12,579 bases of DNA, from NCBI GenBank assembly GCA_050943435.1, contig JBMNPE010000043.1, forward strand, positions 1 through 12,579, in the 5' to 3' direction. The notes beneath the pieces were generated by a model. It was not told the origin of the DNA, did not search any database, and saw only the letters and a list, made by a program, of their open reading frames with translations. Position numbers and translations under genes: made by a program. Below, piece after piece: positions 1 through 7,412 of this stretch (its first letter is position 1; each line of letters opens with the position of its first letter). Source of the DNA: RGIG5675 sp050943435 (GTDB lineage: Bacteria; Bacillota; Clostridia; Oscillospirales; Ruminococcaceae).

Positions 1-1559
1 TATTTCGTGACGATCGCCCTCGCGGTGTCAGTGGCCTTCTGGATGTCGCTCGAGGCTCCTGTCGAAATGTCCCCGAAGACGACCTGCTCCGCGACCCTTC
101 CGCCGAGGAGGACAACTATCTGGTTCTCCATCTGCGTCTTGGTCTGGTAGTCCGTGTCGTCAGACGGCAGCGACATCGTAAATCCGCCTGCGGCTCCGCG
201 CGGGATTATTGTCACCTGGTGCACCGGGCTCTCCGGGGTCATGTAGTACGTGGCCACTGCATGCCCGGCCTCGTGGAAGGCCGTGAGCCTCTTCTCCTTT
301 TCGGTCATGACGTGGGACTTCTTTTCCGGTCCCGCGACCACCTTTATGGAGGCCTCTTCTATGTCTTCCTGCGTGATTGCCCTGCGCTTCTTCCTCGCGG
401 CGAGCAGGGCAGCTTCGTTGAGCAGGTTCTCGAGGTCTGCACCGGAGAATCCGACTGTTGTCTTTGCGATCGTCTTGAGGTTAACATCCGGGCCGAGGGG
501 CTTGTTCCTCGCATGCACCTTGAGGATCTCCTCCCTGCCCTTTACGTCAGGCATTCCGACATATATCTGCCTGTCGAACCTTCCCGACCTCAGCAGGGCG
601 GGGTCGAGGATGTCGACCCTGTTCGTGGCTGCCATGACTATGACACCGTCAGTGCCCGTAAATCCGTCCATTTCGACGAGCAGCTGGTTGAGCGTCTGTT
701 CGCGCTCGTCGTGTCCGCCGCCGAGTCCGGCTCCGCGGCGCCTTCCGACGGCGTCTATCTCATCAATGAATATTATGCTCGGCCTTGCCTTCTTTGCCTT
801 CTCAAAGAGGTCCCTCACTCTGGAAGCCCCGACGCCGACATACAGTTCGACAAAGTCAGAGCCCGAGATCGAGAAGAATGGCACTCCGGCCTCTCCGGCC
901 ACAGCCCTGGCGAGCAGCGTCTTTCCTGTTCCGGGAGGGCCTACGAGAAGCACCCCTTTCGGGATCTTTGCACCGAGGGTCGTAAAGCTCGACGGATCCA
1001 TGAGGTACTGGACGATCTCCTCCAGTTCCTCTTTCTCCTCGTCCGCCCCGGCAACATCGGCAAAGGTCGCCTTCTTGCTGGCGTCCTGCTCCATCTTTGC
1101 CCTGGACTTTCCTATGGAAGTTATCCCCTTTCCGCCCTGCTGGCTCATCATGCTGAACAGGAATATGAACATGATGATCATCATTATTGTCGGAAGCAGC
1201 TGGACGAGAACCGTGAGGAAATTCGAACTCTTCACGTAGTCGTACTGCATCGGAGAGTCCGGGTTGTCCGCATTGTACTGGTCTATGTATTCCTCGACGT
1301 CATATACGAACAGGTTGACGTCCGGGACTGTGTACGTATGGGAATCCTGCTGCGCATCCCCCTCAAGAGTATACGTCATCTGGCCGTTCCCGAGGTTCAT
1401 CGAGAACTCCGTAATCTGTTCGTTGCGGAACAGATCCATGAGCTCCGAATACGTCATGGTCTGCGTCGTAGGTCTTGCAACGAAGTAAAAAAGAGTCAGG
1501 ATCGCGATTATCAGCAGCGCGATCGAAAGTCCCCTTCCTCTGTTCTGGTTAGAATCCAT
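1..1559 (-). CDS. ftsH: ATP-dependent zinc metalloprotease FtsH (C-terminus outside window)
   Basis: FtsH is a membrane-anchored AAA+ protease that extracts and degrades misfolded membrane proteins and some soluble regulators. The 519 complete codons present show an N-terminal membrane segment (about residues 8-25), a short extracytoplasmic domain, a second Met- and Ile-rich membrane segment (about 114-137), Walker A GPPGTGKT at 207-214, Walker B with D266-E267, the zinc motif HEAGH at 429-433, and the likely third zinc ligand D505 in GASSD. All catalytic elements are therefore inside the window; only the tail is missing, since FtsH is usually 600-680 residues. The ATG at 1559 is chosen because an in-frame TGA lies two codons upstream, and a GGAG sits 13 nt before it. 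It is the last visible gene of the minus-strand run, 43 nt after hpt; the order tilS-hpt-ftsH is a well-known Firmicutes arrangement. The identification is secure. Confidence 0.97.
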   Translation of the reverse strand, partial: MDSNQNRGRGLSIALLIIAILTLFYFVARPTTQTMTYSELMDLFRNEQITEFSMNLGNGQMTYTLEGDAQQDSHTYTVPDVNLFVYDVEEYIDQYNADNPDSPMQYDYVKSSNFLTVLVQLLPTIMMIIMFIFLFSMMSQQGGKGITSIGKSRAKMEQDASKKATFADVAGADEEKEELEEIVQYLMDPSSFTTLGAKIPKGVLLVGPPGTGKTLLARAVAGEAGVPFFSISGSDFVELYVGVGASRVRDLFEKAKKARPSIIFIDEIDAVGRRRGAGLGGGHDEREQTLNQLLVEMDGFTGTDGVIVMAATNRVDILDPALLRSGRFDRQIYVGMPDVKGREEILKVHARNKPLGPDVNLKTIAKTTVGFSGADLENLLNEAALLAARKKRRAITQEDIEEASIKVVAGPEKKSHVMTEKEKRLTAFHEAGHAVATYYMTPESPVHQVTIIPRGAAGGFTMSLPSDDTDYQTKTQMENQIVVLLGGRVAEQVVFGDISTGASSDIQKATDTARAIVTK

Positions 1560-1602
1560 TAACTGTCAGTATCTCCAAATCCTCATTTTTGTTAGGCGCA
1601 GC

Positions 1603-2181
1603 TCATTCGCGCCCGTTGAGTCCCAGAATTGCCGAATCTGCCGCAGTGTACACCTCAGGCTTGAGGACGCCTATATACGGCAGGTTTCTGTACAGCTCCT
1701 TGTAATCGAGACCGAATCCCACCACAAAGTAGTCCGGAATTTCAAATCCCACGTAGTCCGGCTTGACATCCGCTTCGCGCCTCACAGGCTTGTCGAGAAG
1801 GGTGCATATCTTGATGCTCTTTGCCCTCCTGTCCTTGAGGAGCTCACGGATGTATGCAAGGGTCTTTCCGCTGTCGAGGATGTCCTCCACTATCAGGATG
1901 TTCCTGTTTTCGAGGGGTATGTCCAGGTCCTTGATTATCTTGACTATTCCCGAGCTCTTGACCCCTCCGCCGTAGCTTCCGACGACCATGAAGTCGATGG
2001 CCAGCGGAATGTCTATCGCTCTTATAAGGTCGGTCATGAAAACCACCGAGCCCTTGAGGATGCTGACGCACAGAAGATCCTTTCCCCTGTAGTCCTCAGA
2101 GATCTGTTTTCCGAGCTCTGCAATCCTGGTCCTGAGCTTATCCTCGTCCAGCAGGACGCTCTCAATATCATCGGACATCAT
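1603..2181 (-). CDS. hpt: Hypoxanthine phosphoribosyltransferase
   Basis: This cytosolic purine-salvage enzyme joins hypoxanthine or guanine to PRPP to give IMP or GMP. In the 192-residue product the PRPP-binding signature VEDILDSGKT lies at 98-107, the SILKGS loop at 40-45, the flexible-loop region GSYGGG at 68-73 and the base-contacting GFGLDY at 155-160. Length matches bacterial HPRTs (about 180-190). A longer reading to an ATG at 2220 is open, but its extra 13 residues are unlike the family, and an AGGAGG lies just upstream of the ATGATG pair at 2181/2178, so I start at 2181; 2178 is equally possible. The start overlaps the end of tilS by 14 nt (11 if 2178), which suggests translational coupling. 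The tilS-hpt linkage is common in Firmicutes; in some of them the two proteins are reported to act on ftsH transcription, but nothing here shows that directly. Confidence 0.95.
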   Translation of the reverse strand: MMSDDIESVLLDEDKLRTRIAELGKQISEDYRGKDLLCVSILKGSVVFMTDLIRAIDIPLAIDFMVVGSYGGGVKSSGIVKIIKDLDIPLENRNILIVEDILDSGKTLAYIRELLKDRRAKSIKICTLLDKPVRREADVKPDYVGFEIPDYFVVGFGLDYKELYRNLPYIGVLKPEVYTAADSAILGLNGRE

Positions 2182-3556
2182 CTGCGCGGGACACCTCCTC
2201 GATACTAAACTGTACGGCATATTCGGTATTCTTGCTGACGGCCTTGCCTTCAGCCGGTCCTGCCCCCGGAATCCAGACGATCCCGGACGCGTCGCAGACC
2301 AGAGGGTAGGAGTCCCTCTCCTCTTTCGGGATGCCGAGCTCCTGGAACAGCTTCTTCACGGTTTTTGTGTTGTGCCTCACCGCTATGCTGAACCTGTCTC
2401 CCTGCTTTCTGCCTCTCACGAACAAATTACCAATGATTTTATCATAGTCGATGCAAGATTTATAGACATTCTTTGAACATTGTCCGCCGTGCATGGGCCT
2501 TTTCGAGACCTTTATAACCCTCGTACCGAAGCTCACGCGGCACCCGTCCCTGTCGAGATCCGCCGCTTCGGGAGAAGCTTTTCCGGCTTCTTCCCCGTAA
2601 GGCACAACCCTTACGGAATTTTCCGTCCCCTCGACGCGGTATCCGCCGCGCATCTGGAAGGCTCCTTTTTTTCCGTCGAGGACGTCCCCGAAGAGCTCCA
2701 CGTCCCTCTCGCGCACCCCGTCGAACCTGTCGTCCAGGATTCTCTTGAGCGCCATGCCGCGGATGTACGGGTCCGCTGAATCGAGAACTGCGGAATCGTA
2801 TTCCCCGTTCTCGAGGGAAGCCCTTCCCAGCAGATCCAGGACCTGCTTTTCTATATACCTGTAGGCCTCGTCCTCGAAGTCGCAGAACCTGCCCGCGTTT
2901 TCGAGGAAAGACGGATTCACCTTTTCCAGCTCCGGTATCACATCCAGCCTTATCCTGTTGCGGGAATAGACGTCATTCCTGTTGCTCGGGTCCAGTGCAT
3001 ACGGGACGGCGTGCTCTGCGCAGTAGTCCATGAGCTCCGCCTTTGCTATCCTCACGAGGGGCCTCCGGACATTGCCGTATACGGGCTCTATGCCCCTTGC
3101 ACCGCGTATTCCGCTGCCTCTCGCTATGTTGAAGAGCAGCGTCTCCACGCAGTCGTTGAGGGTGTGGGCAACTATCAGGAGGGAATCGTCCTTCGCCTGC
3201 TCCTCCTCAAAAAAGTCGTACCTGACCTTCCTCGCCCACATTTCGGCGCTGTATCCCCGCGGGACGCCCGTCTCTGTTATCCTGCCGTAGCCTGTGGAGA
3301 CCGGAATCCCGAGATTTCTGCAGTAGCCTTCCACCATCCTCTGCTCTTCGTCATTTTCCCTGCCGCGCGTTCCGTGGTTGAAATGGGCTGCGCGCATTGA
3401 CCTGTACCCTATCCTTCCCCCGAGGGAATAAAAGAGGTGGAGGAGGGCCATCGAATCAGGTCCCCCGGAAACGCAGACAAGGGCATTCCTCCCGGAAATG
3501 CCCATGCCGTACTTATCTATTGCAGATATTACTCTGTCCTCAATACTCTCTGGCAT
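2168..3556 (-). CDS. tilS: tRNA(Ile)-lysidine synthetase TilS
   Basis: TilS uses ATP and lysine to convert C34 of the CAU-anticodon tRNA-Ile2 to lysidine, switching both its charging and its codon from Met/AUG to Ile/AUA. The 462-residue product has the N-type ATP pyrophosphatase P-loop SGGPDS at 30-35, the NHGTRG motif at 60-65, an AHTLNDCVET segment at 130-139 (the AHHxDDQxET position of other TilS proteins, here with N-D in place of D-D), and DPSNRNDVYSRNRIR at 189-203. The C-terminal part from about 378 (VRGRKQGDR) is the TilS_C domain, so this is the long, two-domain form. The ATG at 3556 follows a modest GGTGGA and lies 17 nt inside the end of dnaB; the gene overlaps hpt at its other end. 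Its product must be needed heavily here, because ATA is a frequent Ile codon in the neighbouring genes. Confidence 0.96.
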   Translation of the reverse strand: MPESIEDRVISAIDKYGMGISGRNALVCVSGGPDSMALLHLFYSLGGRIGYRSMRAAHFNHGTRGRENDEEQRMVEGYCRNLGIPVSTGYGRITETGVPRGYSAEMWARKVRYDFFEEEQAKDDSLLIVAHTLNDCVETLLFNIARGSGIRGARGIEPVYGNVRRPLVRIAKAELMDYCAEHAVPYALDPSNRNDVYSRNRIRLDVIPELEKVNPSFLENAGRFCDFEDEAYRYIEKQVLDLLGRASLENGEYDSAVLDSADPYIRGMALKRILDDRFDGVRERDVELFGDVLDGKKGAFQMRGGYRVEGTENSVRVVPYGEEAGKASPEAADLDRDGCRVSFGTRVIKVSKRPMHGGQCSKNVYKSCIDYDKIIGNLFVRGRKQGDRFSIAVRHNTKTVKKLFQELGIPKEERDSYPLVCDASGIVWIPGAGPAEGKAVSKNTEYAVQFSIEEVSRADDVR

Positions 3557-4913
3557 AATCCACCGATGTGAACCTTGTGTGTGCTCCGTCCCAGTGCAGC
3601 GTCAGTTCGTCCGTCTCCCCGTGCCTGTTCTTGGAGATTATGAGCGACACCTCGCTCTCATTCGGCTGTCCTGGAGCCCCTGCGTCGTCCGACGAATCGT
3701 CCCTGTGCAGGAACATTACAATGTCGGCGTCCTGCTCGATGGACCCGGAATCCCTCAGGTCCGACAGTCTGGGCTTCCTCTTGCCGGAATCCTTCTCAAC
3801 CGCCCTGCTGAGCTGGGAGAGCAGCATCACGGGGACATTGAGCTCCTTGGCCATCAGTTTGAAGGCCCTCGTTATTTCTGAAATCTCTAGGGTCCTGTTC
3901 TCGTACCTGCCGGATCCTCCCATGAGCTGCAGGTAGTCGACTATGACGAGCCCCAGGTTCCTTGTCCTCATGCATTTGGCCTTTATCTCCTGCACGCTTA
4001 TCCCGGAGGTGTCGTCAAAGTAGATGTTTGTCCTGGAGAGCGAATCGCTCCCCTCGCTTATCCTGTGCCAGTCGTCCCTGGTCATCTCACCGAGCCTCAT
4101 CGCCTGGCTGTTGACGCCCGACTCGAAGGACAGTGCCCTCTCCACGAGCTGCCTGTTGGTCATTTCGAGGGAGAAGTAGACTACAGAAACCGGATACGCC
4201 TTTGCGACGTTGACGGCGATGTTGAGGGCCAGAGAACTCTTTCCTACTCCGGGCCTCGCCGCGAGGATTATGAGGTCTGACTTGTTGAGCCCCGTGATTA
4301 TCCTGTCCAGCATCGAATAGCCGGTCTTGAGGCCCATGTACTTTTCCCTGTCGGCGCCGTTGAGCTTCTGCAGGTGGTCGAGGGAATCGAGTATAGCCGT
4401 CTTGATGTGGGTGAGCTGGGAGGAATCCCTGCCCTGCCTTATGTCGTATATCTTCTGCTCAGAATATTCGAGCAGCTTTTCCCCGTTCTCCTCCTCGTCG
4501 GAGGCCTTGACTATGATCTCCCTGGAGGCCTCTATAAGGGCCCTCATCGTGTACTTGTCGACGATGATCCTTGCGTAGCTGCCTATGTTCTTTATTGTAG
4601 GGACTGTCTGGGTTATCCCGAACAGGTAGTTCTTGGCGTCAGCCTGGGAATCGAAGATCCTCGCGGCCATAACTGCATCCAGGACAGTGACGAAGTCTAT
4701 GGGGCGGTGTTCCGTGAACATCGCCACCATCTCCCTGTATATGTCCTGGTTGATCCTCGAATAGAAGTACTCGGGCTTTAGGTCGCTCACGACATCAGTC
4801 ATGACGTTCTGGTCTATTATGATTGCCCCGAGCACCGCCTGTTCAGCCTCAATGCTGTTGGGCAGGTTCTGGACCGAAGGATCCGTGTAAATATTTCTGT
4901 CTGTATCGGGCAT
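3540..4913 (-). CDS. dnaB: Replicative DNA helicase DnaB (DnaC of Bacillus)
   Basis: The hexameric helicase unwinds DNA ahead of the replisome and recruits primase. The 457-residue product has the N-terminal primase-interacting domain (about 15-120, starting NSIEAEQAVLGA), a linker, and the RecA-like C-terminal motor: Walker A ARPGVGKS at 219-226, Walker B IVDY with D326, the LSQLSRAVE segment at 365-373, and KNRHG at 428-432, the usual arginine-finger region. No intein or insertion interrupts it. The ATG at 4913 has a strong GGAGG six nt upstream and lies 19 nt after rplI, the same rplI-helicase neighbourhood found in Bacillus. Its last codons overlap the start of tilS by 17 nt. Length and motifs are ordinary for the family. 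Confidence 0.97.
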   Translation of the reverse strand: MPDTDRNIYTDPSVQNLPNSIEAEQAVLGAIIIDQNVMTDVVSDLKPEYFYSRINQDIYREMVAMFTEHRPIDFVTVLDAVMAARIFDSQADAKNYLFGITQTVPTIKNIGSYARIIVDKYTMRALIEASREIIVKASDEEENGEKLLEYSEQKIYDIRQGRDSSQLTHIKTAILDSLDHLQKLNGADREKYMGLKTGYSMLDRIITGLNKSDLIILAARPGVGKSSLALNIAVNVAKAYPVSVVYFSLEMTNRQLVERALSFESGVNSQAMRLGEMTRDDWHRISEGSDSLSRTNIYFDDTSGISVQEIKAKCMRTRNLGLVIVDYLQLMGGSGRYENRTLEISEITRAFKLMAKELNVPVMLLSQLSRAVEKDSGKRKPRLSDLRDSGSIEQDADIVMFLHRDDSSDDAGAPGQPNESEVSLIISKNRHGETDELTLHWDGAHTRFTSVDYAREY

Positions 4914-4932
4914 CAGAGTCCTCCGGCCGCCG

Positions 4933-5376
4933 CTACTCCTTGACGATTATCCTGATCTCGGCCGAGATCTCCGGATAAATCTTTATCTTCGCCTTGTATT
5001 CGCCGTAAGACTTTATATCGCCCTCGGCGGCTATCTTGTTCTTGGGGATGTCCTCTCCGAATTCCTTCTTGAGCTCTTCGGATATCTCCTTGGAAGTAAC
5101 AGAGCCGAACAGCTTTCCGTTCTCCCCCGCCTTTGCGTGGATTGTGATGGTTTTGCCGCCTATCTTGGAGGCTGTCTCGGAGGCGCGGCGCTTTTCCTCC
5201 TCGATCCTGTGGAGTCTTGCCTCTTCCTTGCTCTTCACTTCGTTCATGGCAGCCGCATCGGCTTCCCTGGCGAGCTTTCTCGGAAGCAGGTAGTTTCTCG
5301 CGTATCCGTCGGATACAGTGACCACCTCATCCTTTTTCCCTGCCCCTTTTACGTCTTCAAGGAGTACTACCTTCAT
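4933..5376 (-). CDS. rplI: 50S ribosomal protein L9
   Basis: L9 binds 23S rRNA and reaches across the ribosome surface; it helps hold reading frame. The 147-residue product has the canonical N-terminal domain with MKVVLLEDV at its start, GAGKKDEVV and the GYARNYLLP signature at about 24-32, followed by the long charged helix (about 41-75, KSKEEARLHRIEEEKRRA) and a small C-terminal domain starting near GGKTI. Length is the family norm. The ATG at 5376 lies only 4 nt after the gdpP stop, and its ribosome binding site GGAAGG sits inside the last gdpP codons, so translation is probably coupled. gdpP-rplI-dnaB is a conserved Firmicutes trio. Confidence 0.97.
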   Translation of the reverse strand: MKVVLLEDVKGAGKKDEVVTVSDGYARNYLLPRKLAREADAAAMNEVKSKEEARLHRIEEEKRRASETASKIGGKTITIHAKAGENGKLFGSVTSKEISEELKKEFGEDIPKNKIAAEGDIKSYGEYKAKIKIYPEISAEIRIIVKE

Positions 5377-5380
5377 GTCT

Positions 5381-7372
5381 TCAGCCTTCCTTCCGATTGT
5401 CCATTATATACTCGTCGATAGCGGAGTGTATTTTGTCCCTCATCTCCGATGGCGTCATCCCGGAGCTCTTTATCTGGGCCCCTGCCATGGTCTGGTGTCC
5501 CCCTCCGCCAAGCTTTTCCATTATGAGCTGCACGTTGTATTCCCCGAGGCTCCTCGCGGACAGCCTGTACTCTTCGCCTTCGAGAGCAGCCACTATTGAT
5601 GCCTTGACTCCGTCCACGTTCAGGAGCTCGTCTGCCGCCTGCGGGGCCGCGAGCCTTATGTCGTTCATGTCTGCGTCGGTAACCACCGCCACAGCGCATC
5701 CCCTGTAGATGTCGGCCTCAGAAACTATCTTGACCTTGAGCCTGTACGTGTCGAAGGACGTGGAGAAGAAGCCCCTCGCGGCTATCGGGTCGGCGCCTGC
5801 TGACCTCAGGTATGACGCGGCATCGTATGTCCTCACCCCTGTCTGCAGGGAGAAGTTCTTGGTGTCGAGCATTATCCCCGAGAGGAGCGCAGTCGCCTCG
5901 AACGGGTTTAGCCTTATCTCGGCGGTGGAGAGGTATTCCACGAGTTCCGTCACGAGCTCGCTGCAGGAGGAGGAAGAAGTCTCGTGGTAGAAGAGCGCGG
6001 CATTCTCGATCATATCCACAGTGAGCCTGTGGTGGTCTATTACGGCAAGGCTCCCGGCCTTTTCCGCGATTTCAGGCCTGTCCAGCATCTTTGCGGAGTG
6101 GCAGTCCACCACTATGAGCAGCGTGCCGCTGTCCGCGTATTCCATCGCAGAGTCCGGGGAGAGGAACTTGTCGTTCATCCCGGTCACCAGGGCCTTTCTG
6201 TAGAGGCTCTTTGCGAGTGTGGTCTTGGGGTCGATTACAATCTTCGCCTCTTTGCCGTAGACCTGGGCTATCTTCGCCACGCCTATGGCGCTTCCGAGGG
6301 AATCGTTGTCGGAAAACCTGTGCCCTGATATCATTATCTTTGTGGAGGATTTCACTATGTCGCCCAGGGCTGTTGCGACTATCCTTGCCTTTACCTTGTT
6401 GCGCCTCTCCACGGCCTTGGTCGTCCCGCCGTAGAACGAGAAGCCGTCCGAGGTCCTCATGGCAGCCTGGTCGCCGCCGCGTCCGAGCGCCATGTTGAGG
6501 GCATCCCTCGCGAGGACCCTGTCCTCCCTGTAGTCCTTTCCGCCCCTTCCGACTCCTATCGAGAGAGTCATCGGGATGGAATCCGTCTTTATGTTCCTCA
6601 CTGTGTCCAGGATCTTGAATTTGCCGGAGAGCATCTCGTCGAGGCTCCTCTCCTCAACTATGGCAACGAAGTCCTTGGATGAGAGATGCATCAGTATGCC
6701 GTTGTAGGAAGAAACGTACTTGTCAAGCTCGTTGTTGACCTTGAGAAGGAGATCCGACCTGTCCGTCTCGCTCGTCGAGGAGAAGAGCTCCTCGTAGTTG
6801 TCTATGACGAACATCAGGACGACAGGTCTTGAGCGCCTGTACTCGACGGCGTCAGCGTGCTCCTCCGTGTCGTCGTTGAAAATCGACACGACTGAGGTGG
6901 AGGATTCCGACCCCATCTTGGCTGCGAACACGTCGTAGTGCCTCCCGCGGAACTCAATGCTGTCCTCGCCCGCTTCCGCGAGCTTCTGCACGTCATAGTC
7001 CCTCAGGACGTCCTGGGCATACTCGAATACCATGCTGTCGCCCTTTTTGAGCATTGTGGAGCTGAAAGTCCTGTTGTACCAGAGCACCTTCCCGGAGCTG
7101 TCTGTCACCAGGGCCGGTGCCGGGAGGCTGTTGAGAAGTTCTGCCGTGGTGGACTTTTCCTTCTGTTTGGTGCCAAGTATCGCCCTGTCCAGGGTGTTCC
7201 TGAGGCTGCCGAGGTTTATGAGGAACAGTATGACCGCAGCCAGCCCCACGCAAAGCGCAATAATGCACAGCTTGAGGTTCGCCACCCCGAGCAGCACACA
7301 GAGAACAATGTATGCAGTAAGAAGCAGCAGAAACGCCGCTTCGTCAGTCAGTTTTTTTCTTCTGTCGAACAT
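5381..7372 (-). CDS. gdpP: Cyclic-di-AMP phosphodiesterase GdpP (YybT family)
   Basis: GdpP hydrolyses c-di-AMP to pApA at the membrane and so controls osmolyte and cell-wall homeostasis. The 663-residue product shows two N-terminal membrane helices (about 12-30 and 34-54), a PAS-like domain (about 75-170), a degenerate GGDEF domain (about 180-310; no GGDEF signature, as in the family), and DHH-DHHA1 from about 325. Metal-binding positions are visible: H351, D355, D357 in GHRFSDNDS, D423 in VVDCHS, the DHH triplet at 446-448 and D503 in MLDT; the DHHA1 substrate motif GGGGHQ is at 622-627. Length agrees with Bacillus GdpP (about 660). The ATG at 7372 follows AGAGGT closely. It lies 40 nt after rnjA and 4 nt before rplI. 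One small departure is S354 where many relatives have Pro in the GHxxPDxDS motif. Confidence 0.95.
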   Translation of the reverse strand: MFDRRKKLTDEAAFLLLLTAYIVLCVLLGVANLKLCIIALCVGLAAVILFLINLGSLRNTLDRAILGTKQKEKSTTAELLNSLPAPALVTDSSGKVLWYNRTFSSTMLKKGDSMVFEYAQDVLRDYDVQKLAEAGEDSIEFRGRHYDVFAAKMGSESSTSVVSIFNDDTEEHADAVEYRRSRPVVLMFVIDNYEELFSSTSETDRSDLLLKVNNELDKYVSSYNGILMHLSSKDFVAIVEERSLDEMLSGKFKILDTVRNIKTDSIPMTLSIGVGRGGKDYREDRVLARDALNMALGRGGDQAAMRTSDGFSFYGGTTKAVERRNKVKARIVATALGDIVKSSTKIMISGHRFSDNDSLGSAIGVAKIAQVYGKEAKIVIDPKTTLAKSLYRKALVTGMNDKFLSPDSAMEYADSGTLLIVVDCHSAKMLDRPEIAEKAGSLAVIDHHRLTVDMIENAALFYHETSSSSCSELVTELVEYLSTAEIRLNPFEATALLSGIMLDTKNFSLQTGVRTYDAASYLRSAGADPIAARGFFSTSFDTYRLKVKIVSEADIYRGCAVAVVTDADMNDIRLAAPQAADELLNVDGVKASIVAALEGEEYRLSARSLGEYNVQLIMEKLGGGGHQTMAGAQIKSSGMTPSEMRDKIHSAIDEYIMDNRKEG

Positions 7373-7412
7373 AAGACCTCTTGGAAAAGACAGCTGCTTT
7401 AATAATCCAGCA

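Noticed and set aside
219..1562. Long plus-strand open frames (447 and 329 codons) opposite ftsH
   Set aside because: They are antisense shadows of a certain ftsH gene; GC-rich codon use removes stops from the other strand. No family resemblance and no start signal.
1566..1586. Six-codon minus-strand frame (MRIWRY) just before ftsH, a possible leader peptide
   Set aside because: No ribosome binding site precedes it and no attenuator-like hairpins follow; chance is enough.
2182..2220. Longer hpt with 13 extra N-terminal residues
   Set aside because: The extra residues do not look like HPRT, and the strong AGGAGG lies after that ATG, pointing to 2181 or 2178.
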